From: Chrysomallon squamiferum
Taxonomy: Eukaryota > Mollusca > Gastropoda > Neomphalida > Peltospiridae
Reading direction: 5' to 3'
NCBI GenBank assembly: GCA_012295275.1
Contig: CM022677.1
Coordinates: 17,245,906 to 17,309,905, forward strand
Length of the DNA: 64,000 nt
In this document: positions 1 through 13,983 of the stretch, one piece after another
Layout: each line of letters begins with the position of its first letter
How positions within the stretch are numbered: position 1 is the first letter of the stretch
Program-made: the position numbers and the translations under genes
The notes under the pieces: generated by a model
Seen by the model: the letters and a program-made list of their open reading frames with translations, nothing else
Told to the model about the DNA's origin: nothing
Databases searched by the model: none

Positions 1-26
1 GTTTTATATTTGTTGTGTTCTTTCCC

Positions 27-66
27 TTTTTTTTTTTTTTTTTTTTTTTTATATATATATATATAT
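27..66. repeat. Poly-T then (AT)n
   Basis: 24-nt T run followed by eight AT units. Confidence 0.95.
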
Positions 67-245
67 TTTATGGTTTAGCGTCTTTATAATTACAGATTTC
101 CAGATTCAAATTCAGTGTGATATATTTGAATCTGCGACTGTAATAAATCAAACATATGATATTAAAGTTTGGAGTTTGAAAGAAAAACAAAAAACGAGTA
201 GGGTTAACGTATGTCTAAAGTCGTGATGTTGCAGAAGATAAAATT

Positions 246-537
246 AATATGGTATATAATGTAATATAGTATAATACAACATAATATAGTATAACATAAT
301 ATAACATAACATAACATAACATAATATAATACAACATAATATAACATAATATAATATAACATAACATAACATAATATAATATAACATAACATAATACAAC
401 ATAATATAATATAATATAACAAAATAATATAATATAATAGAGTAAAATACAATATAATATAATAGAGTACAATACAATATAATATAAAATGATATAATAC
501 AATACAGTATAATATAACATCATATAATATAGAGTAT
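246..537. repeat. (ATAAY)n pentanucleotide array
   Basis: Units ATAAT, ATAAC and AATAC in tandem over about 290 bp. The unit gives Tyr/Leu/Ile-rich open frames in all three minus frames, which are not genes. The same repeat family recurs at 2578-2815. Confidence 0.9.
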
Positions 538-776
538 GGTTACTTAGCTTTCACTAAATATTTACTTAAAAAAGCGTGATTCTGACAATTTTAATTATTT
601 GATTAAAAAGAAGCCACTAACTCACACAGCTTGCAACCAAATAACTTATTTTTCATCATTACACTAACCATTTATGAAGTCGTGGTACCGTTTGGATGGT
701 AATAATATAGATAAGCGTTCTATCGTTTATTTCCAGTTCTAAAATAGATGGTAAGAGTAACGACAGCAGTATTAGT

Positions 777-1085
777 AATAGTCAGTCATAGCTACAGCTG
801 AAGTAGTAACTGTCAGTCATAGCTGCAGCTGAAGTAGTAACTGTCAGTCATAGCTGCAGCTGAAGTAGTAACTGTCAGTCATAGCTGCGGCTGAAGTAGT
901 AACAGTAATAGCTGAAGTAGTAATAGTCAGTAATAGCTGCAGCGGAAGTAGTAAAAGTAATGGCTGCAGCTGAAGTTGTAATAGTCAGTCATAGCTGCAG
1001 CTGAAGTAGTAACTGTCAGTCATAGCTGCAGCTGAAGTAGTAATTGTCAGAAATAGCTGCAGCTAAGGTAGTAATAGTAGTAATC
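777..1085. repeat. 31-bp minisatellite (AGTCATAGCTGCAGCTGAAG)
   Basis: GTCAGTCATAG starts at 781, 812, 843 and 874 with exact 31-bp spacing, then continues with variants to about 1085. The unit contains the palindrome AGCTGCAGCT. Confidence 0.9.
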
Positions 1086-1475
1086 AAAGTAGTACTAAAA
1101 GCAAGAATAAGACCACCACGGTGGTGGTAGAACTTGTAATATTAGTATTCTGCTGTAGAAGTAGTTAGTTATAGCAGTTAGTAGATGTGGCTGTTGTAGC
1201 AATAGCAATAGCAGTAATAATAATAATAATAATAATCTTAATAATCATAATAATTATAATAATAATCATAATAATAACACTAATGTAGTGTACAAATTGT
1301 ATAGTAGTAGTATATCAGTAGTTGTTGTTGCTGCTGTAACGGTCATAAGAAGCATCAGTAGTAATCATCGTCGTCGTAGTAGTAGTAGTAGTAGCAGTAG
1401 TTGTAGTGGCAAGTGACAAAAGCACTAGTACAAACAACAGCCATAGCCGCATTAATAATATTAGTTGTAGATTGT
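1086..1475. repeat. Degenerate (AGT)n/(GTA)n region
   Basis: AGTAGT-type triplets with AAT patches (1219-1270). No gene seen. Confidence 0.7.
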
Positions 1476-1552
1476 TGTTAACAGCAAAAACAGAACTGAA
1501 AAAAATAATCGGAATATTTCGGAAAACACATTTTTCCTATCAACGTAATTAA

Positions 1553-1587
1553 TGACGTCATAATTAGGGTCCAGACGCATGACGTCA
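1553..1587. promoter_or_regulatory. Two consensus CRE palindromes
   Basis: TGACGTCA at 1553-1560 and again at 1580-1587, 27 bp apart, in unique sequence. This is the consensus CREB/ATF site. No gene start can be seen nearby, so function is unknown. Confidence 0.3.
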
Positions 1588-2075
1588 AGTCGTTGATAAG
1601 CTTAATCCTGAAGTAAGTGAGTAACGAGGTAAAAAACGGGGCACTAATCTGGTTTAGTAATTCGTTTTCACAAAAAAAAAAAAAAAAAAAGGAAGAAAAG
1701 ATTACAGCTTTGACTGTATCGCCTTCGTAATCTCGACCAATTCCTCCATCCATCACTTAAATAAGCAGCATGAAAAACGCATCGCTCAACGGTTGACAAT
1801 AACAAGGCCAATAAACTGGCAAGCACGAACTTGCTTCATAACTCGCTAAGACTTAAAGTCCACTAATTTTCCATTACAATCGATTGCTGAACGATCCGGT
1901 GGCCAAACAAACAAAAACCAGTCAATGTTGTTGGTTTTTTTTTGTGTAAGAGAGCTTAGAGGAATTGGGTGTCTGTGTCAAACTCATTAACACACCAACG
2001 AGTTTGATCTATCAAAAGATTTACTGGAGGATTAACTTAAACTCCTGGTGACAAATCTGTATAATGTATAATAAG
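1588..2075. other. Unique AT-rich sequence, no gene seen
   Basis: Contains a poly-A run at 1673-1690. No supported exon in either strand. Confidence 0.5.
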
Positions 2076-2079
2076 CTAC

Positions 2080-2470
2080 AGCGACTACTGCATTCTACGA
2101 CAGCATCAATTACTACCATGTTTTTACTACTACTTCTATTATCTGTTACTTATATTGCTGTTTTAACTGATAATTGCTGTTGTCGCTGTTATTTCTGCTA
2201 CACCTACAACCACTTCTACTGCTACTACCACTGCTTCTGCTTCTACTGCTACTTTTACTACTACTGCTATTACTACTTCTACCAGTATTGATGCGTTACT
2301 AATACTTCTACCATTACCACTACCAGCTGCAATTACTGCTACTACTACTACTGCTGCTACAACAGCTGTCATTGCTGCTGCTACTATTACTACTACTACT
2401 ACTATTGCTACTACTGTTACTACTACTCCAACTCCTATTCTACCAGTTACAGTTACTACCTTTTTATTAC
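2080..2470. repeat. Degenerate (TAC)n/(TGC)n trinucleotide block
   Basis: TACTAC/TGCTGC/ACTACT triplets over nearly 400 bp; open frames here are single-residue biased. Confidence 0.85.
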
Positions 2471-2577
2471 TTTATCAAGTCAGATAAGATGTCTGTTCAC
2501 CAGTTCTACTAGTAGATTTACAAGTGAATTTACGATATTTCAAAAGTGGCGTAACTAGGTTTCTTTAAGCACAAATA

Positions 2578-2815
2578 ACAGTATAATATAATATAATAAA
2601 ATATAATATAGTATAATATAATATAAAATAAGCCAATACAAGCCAATACAATAAAATACAATACAATATAATTTAATATAATATAATACAAGCCAATGCA
2701 ATACAATACAATATAATATAATTTAATATAATATAATAGAATACAAGCCAATACAATACAATACAATACAATATAATCTAATCTAATACAGTAATATAAT
2801 ATATAATATATAATC
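2578..2815. repeat. (ATAAT/AATAC/AAGCC)n pentanucleotide array
   Basis: Same pentamer family as 246-537, with AAGCCAATAC variants. Confidence 0.9.
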
Positions 2816-3064
2816 ATAAAAGTAAGTTTTAACTTAGACTTTATTAAATATTTCTTCTTGGGCTGCTAGTTCACGCAAAGACCTAACATCTTGTAAACGT
2901 GACTTCTGGAGGCTAAGACAAAGTGAATGAATAGTCCGCTCGTCTAGTCTGAGTCTTAGGTCACTATTACTTAATCAAATTCTCCATTCGCAATTCTGAA
3001 GTTAATACCCACTGGTGATACTAAAATACGTTTCTGCACCTGAGAACATCTTGTCTACGTCTTT

Positions 3065-3182
3065 ATTTGTCTTGTTTTCCTTTTCTTTTTTTTCTTTTCT
3101 TCTCCCTTTTCTTTTATTTTATTTTTTTTTTATTTTTTTTATTTTTTTTTTTTTTTTTATTTTTGTTTGTTATTATTATATA

Positions 3183-3213
<31 letters not shown>

Positions 3214-3299
3214 TACTACTACTATTACTACTACTACTCCTACTACTGCTGCTGCTGCTGCTGCTACTACTACTACTACGACTGCTACAGCTACTACTT

Positions 3300-3331
<32 letters not shown>

Positions 3332-3425
3332 ACTACTACTACTACGACTGCTACTACTACCACTACGACTACTACTACTACTACTACTACTACCACTACT
3401 ACTACTACTACTAAAACAACATTTT
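3065..3425. repeat. T-rich, (ATT)n and (TAC)n/(TGC)n block
   Basis: Poly-T/TTTA to 3165, ATT to 3205, then TAC/TGC/ACG triplets to 3415. Produces Leu-, Tyr-, Thr- and Val-runs in the six frames; not coding. Confidence 0.9.
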
Positions 3426-3559
3426 TTTTTTCATCCGCAGTTGTTTCATCATTAAATTTTATTTTGTTACCAAGAATTTTAATTAAACAATATTCTTCAA
3501 CGCAAAGAAACAAAGTAAGGCAAAGAAACAAAATTAAAATACCTGAGCAAGGAATAACA

Positions 3560-3706
3560 ACAATGATACGACGACAACAGCAGCAACACCAACACCAACA
3601 ACAGTAACAATAACAATAATAGTAGTGATAATAATGTAGAAAATAGAAACTAATAGACATTTTATTACAGATAACATAAAATGTTGACAACACAATAGTA
3701 ATAACA

Positions 3707-3748
<42 letters not shown>

Positions 3749-4060
3749 GTAATGATAATAATAATAATAGTAATGATAATAATAATAATAATATAGCTAA
3801 TTAGGTGTCTGACAGGGAGATATGTAATTAGGTAATTAGATGACGTGGATAAGGACAGATAGTAGTTAGAAAGGAAGGTAAATAGGTAAAGTGGACAGAT
3901 ACCTAAACAGAAAGACAGGTAGACATACAAGAAGATTTATACACACACACACACAAACGCATATATATGAAAATATGATGTATGTATGTATGTGTGTGTA
4001 TGTGTGTATATATCTGCGTCTGTGTCTGTCTGTCTGTATTTTTTGTACTTACGTACAAGA
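3560..4060. repeat. CAA, AAT, CA and TGTA/TCTG microsatellites
   Basis: CAACAG/CAACAC (3570-3620), AAT (3705-3795), CA (3938-3955), TATG/TGTC (3975-4040). Confidence 0.85.
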
Positions 4061-4361
4061 AAAACAAGAAAAAAAACAACCCAATACGGCTAATTTAATT
4101 TCGCTTCCTGTTCCGTCCAGCGTAATCCACTAACATCATTAACCCAGACAAAACACACTTGCTACCTCATCACACACTTAAAAATCACCCCCTCACCCAC
4201 AACCGACCCCCCCCACACCGCCTCCCTTTTAGTCGCAAACCCGCAAAAACTAGATTAGTCGACCAACCAGGTGTTCTAATTAAAAACTACACAATTCTTC
4301 ACTGACTGGAGAGTTTTTAAATAAATAAAAAAAAAGGGCAACGCTTCCAGAATGCACTTGA

Positions 4362-4583
4362 GATTGGTCATCGTTTAAACTGGATGCTCGCTCCGGTAAC
4401 CTGATTACTGCGAAATTAGCTGACAACGCTTTGCGTCACTTCAACACCATCGACTCTGACACCGGCGAGCGGAAATTGTCATTGCTTCGCCGAGACGTCG
4501 CGATTGATCGAGACTTCCGACAGGAAGCGGTCACTAAACTAAAACAACTGGTACACGTTTCTGGTAACGCGACGAGAACTTGA
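4362..4583 (+). other. Coding-like island, open 73-codon frame without ATG
   Basis: High-complexity, CpG-rich sequence in the middle of repeats. The plus frame from 4362 to the TGA at 4581 reads LDARSGNLITAKLADNALRHF, then DTGERKLSLLRRDVAID and QEAVTKLKQLVHVSG in separate stretches. It looks like a real exon or a relic of one. A possible acceptor TTCCAG ends at 4350 and a possible donor GTAACG lies at 4563. No partner exons were found and I do not recognise the protein; a shorter minus frame overlaps. Confidence 0.3.
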
Positions 4584-4629
4584 CGGTTCTGAGGATATCG
4601 TCGTTTTACGTCGTAATGAACTTCAGATC

Positions 4630-7600
4630 GCCGTAACAGAGAGACAGACACACATATAGAGATAGGTAGGACGTTATATAGACACAGACAGAGTCACAGA
4701 TAGGTAGGTAGTTAGGTATACAGACACACAACCACTGCAGATAGGTACTACTAACGACGACGACGATTACACACTGATGCTTCTTATGACGGTTGAACAC
4801 AGAGACACAGAGACACAGATAGGTAGGTAGATATATAGACATACACACACAGACAGAGATAGGTAGGTAGGTTATATAGACATACACAGACACAGACAGG
4901 TAGGTAGGTAGGTTATATAGACACATAGGTAGGAAGGTTATATAGACAGACACACATACACAGACATAGATAGGTAGGTAGGTTATATAGATAGACACAC
5001 AGACAGAGATAGGTAGGTAGGTTATATAGACAGACACACAGACAGAGATAGGTAGGTAGGTTATATAGACAGACACACAGACAGAGATAGGTAGGTAGGT
5101 TATATAGACAGACACACAGACAGAGATAGGTAGGTAGGTTATATAGACAGACACACAGACAGAGATAGGTAGATAGGTTATATAGACAGACACACAGACA
5201 GAGATAGATAGGTAGGTTATATAGAGACACACACAGACAGAGATAGGTAGGTTATATAGATAGACACACAGACACAGATAGGTAGGTAGTTATATAGACA
5301 TACACACACAGACAGAGATAGGTAGGTAGGTTATATAGACAGACACACAGACAGAGATAGGTAGGTAGGTTATATAGACAGACACACAGACAGAGATAGG
5401 TAGGTAGGATATATACAGACACACAGACAGAGATAGGTAGGTAGGTTATATAGACACACACACAGACAGAGATAGGTAGGTAGGTTATATAGATACACAC
5501 ACAGACAGAGATAGATAGGTAGGTTATATAGAGACACACACAGACAGAGATAGGTAGGTAGGTTATATAGACAGACACACAGACAGAGATAGGTAGGTAG
5601 GTTATATAGATACACACACAGACAGAGATAGATAGGTAGGTTATATAGACAGACACACAGACAGAGATAGGTAGGTAGGTTATATAGATACACACACAGA
5701 CAGAGATAGGTAGGTAGGTTATATAGACACACACACAGACAGAGATAGATAGGTAGGTTATATATATACACACACAGACAGAGATAGGTAGGTAGGTTAT
5801 ATAGACACACACACAGACAGAGATAGGTAGGTAGGTTATATAGATAAACACACAGACAGAGATAGATAGGTAGGTTATATAGACACACAGACAGAGATAG
5901 GTAGGTAGGTTATATAGATACACACACAGACAGAGATAGGTAGGTAGGTTATATAGACACACACACAGACAGAGATAGGTAGGTAGGTTATATAGATACA
6001 CACACAGACAGAGATAGGTAGGTAGGTTATATAGATACACACATACAGACAGACATAGGTAGGTAGGTTATATAGATACACACACAGACAGAGATAGGTA
6101 GGTTATATAGATACACACAGACAGAGATAGATAGGTAGGTTATATAGATACACACACAGACAGAGATAGGTAGGTTATATAGATACACACAGAGATAGAT
6201 AGGTAGGTTATATAGATACACACACAGACAGAGATAGGTAGTTTATATAGATACACACAGACAGAGATAGGTAGGTAGGTTATATAGATACACACACAGA
6301 CAGAGATAGATAGGTAGGTTATATAGACACACACAGACAGAGATAGATAGGTAGGTTATATAGATACACACACAGACAGATAGGTAGGTTATATATACAC
6401 ACACAGACAGAGATAGATAGGTAGGTTATATAGATACACACACAGACAGAGATAGGTAGGTTATATAGATACACACACAGACAGAGATAGGTAGGTAGGT
6501 TATATAGATACACACAGACAGAGATAGGTAGGTAGGTTATATAGATACACACAGACAGAGATAGATAGGTAGGTTATATAGATACACACAGACAGAGATA
6601 GATAGGTAGGTTATATAGATACACACAGACAGAGATAGATAGGTAGGTTATATAGATACACACAGACAGAGATAGATAGGTAGGTTATATAGATACACAC
6701 AGACATAGGTAGGTAGGTTATATAGATACACACACAGACAGAGATAGGTAGGTAGGTTATATAGATACACACAGACAGAGATAGGTAGGTAGGTTATATA
6801 GATACACACAGACATAGGTAGGTAGGTTATATAGATACACACAGACAGAGATAGGTAGGTAGGTAGGTTATATAGACAGACACACAGACAGAGATAGGTA
6901 GGTAGGTTATATACACACACAGACAGAGATAGGTTATATAGATAGGTAGGTAGGTTATATAGACAGACACACAGACAGAGATAGGTAGGTAGGTTATATA
7001 GATACACACACAGACATAGGTAGGTAGGTTATATAGATACACACACAGACAGAGATAGGTAGGTTATATAGAGAGAAACACACACAGACAGAGATAGGTA
7101 GGTAGGTTATATACACATACAGACATAGGTAGGTAGGTTATATAGATACACACACAGACATAGAGATAGGTAGGTAGGTTATATAGACAGACACACAGAC
7201 AGAGATAGGTAGGTAGGTTATATAGACACACACACAGACAGAGATAGATAGGTAGGTTATATAGACACACACACAGACAGAGATAGGTAGGTTATATAGA
7301 GAGAAACACACACAGACAGAGATAGGTAGGTAGGTTATATACACACAGACAGAGATAGGTAGGTAGGTTATATAGATACACACACAGACAGAGATAGGTA
7401 GGTAGGTTATATAGATACACACACAGACAGAGATAGGTAGGTAGGTTATATAGATACACACACAGACAGAGATAGGTAGGTAGGTTATATAGACACACAG
7501 ACAGACATAGGTAGGTAGGTTATATAGATACACACACAGACAGAGATAGGTAGGTTATATAGATACACACAGACAGAGATAGATAGGTAGGTTATATAGA

Positions 7601-9900
7601 TACACACACACACAGATAGGTAGGTAGGTTATATAGATACACACAGACAGAGATAGATAGGTAGGTTATATAGATACACACACAGACAGAGATAGGTAGG
7701 TTATATAGACACACACAGACAGAGATAGGTAGGTAGGTTATATAGATACACACACAGAGATAGGTAGGTAGGTTATATAGATACACACAGACAGAGATAG
7801 GTAGGTAGGTTATATAGATACACACACAGACAGATAGGTAGGTAGGTTATATAGATACACACAGACAGAGATAGATAGGTAGGTTATATAGATACACACA
7901 GACAGAGATAGGTAGGTAGGTTATATAGATATACACACAGACAGAGATAGGTAGGTAGGTTATATAGATACACACAGACAGACAGTTATATAGGTTATAT
8001 AGATACACACAGACAGAGATAGATAGGTAGGTTATATAGATACACACAGACAGAGATAGATAGGTAGGTTATATAGATACACACAGACAGAGATAGATAG
8101 GTAGGTTATATAGATACACACAGACAGAGATAGATAGGTAGGTTATATAGATACACACACAGACATAGATAGGTAGGTTATATAGATATACACACAGACA
8201 GAGATAGGTAGGTAGGTTATATAGATACACACAGACAGAGATAGGTAGGTAGGTTATATAGACACACAGACATAGGTAGGTAGGTTATATAGATACACAC
8301 ACAGACAGAGGTAGGTAGGTAGGTTATATAGACAGACACACAGACACAGACACACAGACATAGGTAGGTAGGTTATATAGATACACACACAGACATAGGT
8401 AGGTAGGTAGGTTATATAGACAGACACACAGACAGAGATAGGTAGGTAGGTTATATAGATACACACACATACATAGGTAGGTAGGTTATATAGATACACA
8501 CACAGACAGAGATAGGTAGGTAGGTTATATAGAAACACACACAGACAGAGATAGGTAGGTAGGTTATATAGACACAGACAGAGATAGGTAGGTAGGTTAT
8601 ATAGATACACACACAGAGAGATAGGTAGGTAGGTAGGTTATATAGACAGACACACAGTCAGAGATAGGTAGGTAGGTTATATAGATACACACACAGACAT
8701 AGGTAGGTAGGTTATATAGATACACATACAGGCACACATAGGTAGGTAGGTTATATAGAGAGAAACACACACAGACAGAGATAGGTAGGTAGGTTATATA
8801 CACATACAGACATAGGTAGGTAGGTTATATAGATACACACACAGACATAGGTAGGTAGGTAGGTTATATAGACAGACACACAGACAGAGATAGGTAGGTA
8901 GGTTATATAGACACACAGACAGAGATAGATAGGTAGGTTATATAGACACACACACAGACAGAGATAGATAGGTAGGTTATATAGACACACACACAGACAG
9001 AGATAGGTAGGTAGGTTATATAGACACACACAGACAGAGATAGGTAGGTTATATAGACACACACACAGACAGAGATAGATAGGTAGGTTATATAGACACA
9101 CACAGACAGAGATAGGTAGGTAGGTTATATATACATATAGGCACACATAGGTAGGTAGGTTATATACACATACAGGCACACATAGGTAGGTAGGTTATAT
9201 AGAGAGAAACACACACAGACAGAGATAGGTAGGTAGGTTATATACACACACAGACACACATAGGTAGGTAGGTTATATAGAGAAACACACACAGACAGAG
9301 ATAGGTAGGTAGGTTATATACACACAGACACACATAGGTAGGTAGGTTATATAGAGAGAAACACACACAGACAGAGATAGGTAGGTAGGTTATATACACA
9401 CAGACACACATAGGTAGGTAGGTTATATAGAGAGAGAAACACACACAGACAGAGATAGGTAGGTAGGTTATATATATACACACACAGACACACATAGGTA
9501 GGTAGGTTATATAGAGAGAAACACACACAGACAGAGATAGGTAGGTAGGTTATATACACATACAGGCACACATAGGTAGGTAGGTTATATAGAGAGAAAC
9601 ACACACAGACAGAGATAGGTAGGTAGGTTATATACACATACAGGCACACATAGGTAGGTAGGTTATATAGAGAGAAACACACACAGACAGAGATAGGTAG
9701 GTAGGTTTATATACACACACACAGGCACACATAGGTAGGTAGGTTATATAGAGAGAAACACACACAGACAGAGATAGGTAGGTAGGTTATATTACAGGCA
9801 CACATAGGTAGCTAGGTTATATAGAGAGAAACACACACAGACAGAGATAGGTAGGTAGGTTGTATCACAGACATACAGAGATAGGTAGGTTGTTAGATAG
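4630..9900. repeat. 5.2-kb tandem array of a 39-bp unit
   Basis: Unit close to GGTTATATAGATACACACAC then AGACAGAGATAGGTAGGTA, usually 39 bp with 35- and 43-bp variants, more than 130 copies. Because 39 is divisible by 3, the minus strand has open frames with a 13-residue period (YNLPTYLCLCVYL-like). From about 9175 to 9850 copies alternate between a GAGAGAAACAC type and an ACAGGCACACATAGG type, giving a 78-bp higher-order unit. Not coding. Confidence 0.97.
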
Positions 9901-10690
<790 letters not shown>

Positions 10691-10699
10691 ACTGTTTTA

Positions 10700-10807
10700 T
10701 TAATAATTAATTTGTTTGTTTATTTAATTTTTATTTGTGTGGGTTTTTTTAAATTAATTAATTAAGTTATTTATTTATTTAATTTTTTTATTTAATTTTA
10801 TTTCTAT

Positions 10808-10858
<51 letters not shown>

Positions 10859-10865
10859 TTGTTGA
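10700..10865. repeat. (TTTA)n array
   Basis: Tandem TTTATTTA, most regular from 10806 to 10860. Confidence 0.95.
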
Positions 10866-12190
10866 TGTTGTATGATTAACCCTTTATTTCTTTGTTTTGT
10901 ATCGATAGTGGAAGTTGCTGTGGTTATTGCTGTGGTTATTGCTGTTAGAAGTCATTGTAACAGCAGTAGATTAGTAACCCTAGTTGTACTAGTAACAGTG
11001 GTATTAGTATTTGTAGCAGAAATACTTGTAATTACTATTATTGTTTTTAGAAATCATGATACAGATTTCTGTCGTCACAGAACTTGCTGCTGTTTTCTCT
11101 TACAGAAAGGAAGAATATGTATCTTTGTAAAGAGACTAAAATTTATAATAAATATATTTGCATTATTTTGCAGAACAGTAGGTAACCACGATTACTATAC
11201 TGAAAAAACTTACGTCATTGCCTGTAAATATTACGTCACTGTACTGCAACTTATTACAATTGTACCACAAACTATCAAGACGTAGGATGAAAGCTATTAC
11301 ATCATATGACTGCAGACTGTTACACTGCGGTTCTGGATGCTATTGTAACCATATGACGTCATTTAACGTCCTCTAACCATTCTGGTTGTATTTGAAAATA
11401 CACTCGAAGTAATTTTTGCTGCCGAATAAAATAATATTAAATCTGAAAAAAAAAAAAAAAAAATAGAGCATTTCTTCTGAACTATCAGCATCTCTGACAA
11501 TTTTATAAACCGAAAAAAAAAAAAAAAAAAATTATATATTAATAAAAACACCTCATTTACTGTGTCACTATCGAAACTGGTCAAAAATTATTCGCTTGAT
11601 CCTTAATGAATCTGCTGCTGCGATTGAATCGACCATACGACAATGACAGCCTTGATGAAACGGTTCCTCTATAAACAAACAAAACAAAAAAAATAATCAA
11701 AATAAAAAAAACAAAATATTGTTAACTTTTCGCTAAACTCCATTGACAGATACTTGTGCACGGTCCATAAAGCAGCACAGTTCAAAGGGGAGAGTTTTTA
11801 ACGAGTTATATGCCGCAATTATCGGCCTTCGAAGATGAAAGCCGGAGCCAACAGACGGCATCATTGCTTGAAGCAAAAGATCTGGCGAGCTGGAAAAAAA
11901 AAAAAAAAAATTTATCCAGAGGATTATGGATAATGATCTGATGTCGGATCAGACTTGATGAAAATCCGAGCTTTTCGTTGGGTGAGATAAAAAAAAAAAA
12001 AATAAAAAAATAAAAAAAGGTTTCTGATGTCAGTTTTATTTTTGTCGATCTCTGGGTGGAATAAAAATGTCAGATTCTGTTTTCTTTATTATTATTTTAT
12101 TTTATTTTATGATTATTGTTTTTTTGTTGTTGTTTTTTTGGTTTGGTCAGTGTTCGTTCTGATCAGTGTGAGCCTGGAAGAAGAAGGCCA
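10866..12190. other. Degenerate GTA/ACGT-rich and poly-A sequence, no gene seen
   Basis: Open plus frame 10872-11285 arises from degenerate GTA/GTT triplets and is not convincing. TTACGTCA/TGACGTCA motifs recur (TGACGTCA at 11354-11361). Poly-A runs near 11445, 11514, 11893 and 11989. Confidence 0.45.
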
Positions 12191-12194
12191 TAAT

Positions 12195-12290
12195 GATGAT
12201 GATGACGACGATGATGATGATGATGATGATGTGATGATGACGATAATGATGATGATGATGTTAACGATGATCGTGATGCTGAAGTAGTAG
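12195..12290. repeat. (GAT)n tract
   Basis: GATGATGAC triplets; poly-Asp and poly-Ser/His frames come from this. Confidence 0.95.
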
Positions 12291-12410
12291 CAATAGTAAT
12301 GATGGTGCCATTGTGACGATAATCAAAGTTATTGCTATAATTATAATAATGGCAGAAGTTAGTATTAGTTTTAACAGGTAGAATTTGAATCATCGACACC
12401 TTTCTCTATC

Positions 12411-12580
12411 TTTCCCTTCCATTACTTTTAATTTCATCTTCTTTATTCAAATCTATATTAATTATCTTTCCCTTCCATTGATTTTAATTTCATCTTCTTT
12501 ATTCATATTTATATTAATTATCTTTCTTTTCCATTACTTTTAATTTCATCTTCTTTATTCATATTTGTATTAATTTTGCA
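12411..12580. repeat. 56-bp tandem repeat, 3 copies
   Basis: Starts at 12411, 12467 and 12523 with exact 56-bp spacing: TTTCCCTTCCATTACTTTTA then ATTTCATCTTCTTTATTCA, copies over 85% alike by eye. Confidence 0.95.
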
Positions 12581-13026
12581 CAGTGACATTTACGTGACAA
12601 AACTACATATATGTGCGTAGATATATTTTTGAAATGATGATTAAACATCCTTTGTAATAGACTTTTGGAAATAATGACGCACATTATTAATAAAACAACT
12701 CTTTATTATTTATCACAAATGACTACTTTAATAACACACCTTTTATTATGTATATGTGTGCATGTGTGAGGTATATGTGGCTGATATAATTACATCTCCT
12801 TTTAATTACATATTTTATAAATTATTGTTATTATTATTTTTATTACATCGAATATGAGGTTTATTCTCAGTTATAACTCCTTTGTCTCTTTATATCGGTT
12901 ATAGTTCTTGTACGTTTTAATAATTTTGTTTTTCAACATTTTCATTTTCCTTTTTGAAGTGTAAATCCTATTTTATGTAATGCTTCTGTGAGTTTAACAT
13001 ACAGCTGTACTGAACGCGACCTAGAC

Positions 13027-13983
<957 letters not shown>

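Noticed and set aside
3157-3930. Minus-strand frame of 257 codons with poly-Val, poly-Ile and Ala runs
   Set aside because: Produced by TAC, TGC, AAT and CAA trinucleotide tracts.
5252-6040. Open frame of 262 codons (and many others across 4606-9682), Tyr/Leu/Cys/Val-rich
   Set aside because: Period is exactly the 39-bp satellite unit; all reading frames of the unit are open, units vary freely, and no start context, domain or splice signal supports a protein.
10872-11285. 137-codon plus frame with mixed composition
   Set aside because: First half is degenerate GTT/GTA triplet repeat; the second half shows no motif, and no splice or start evidence was found.
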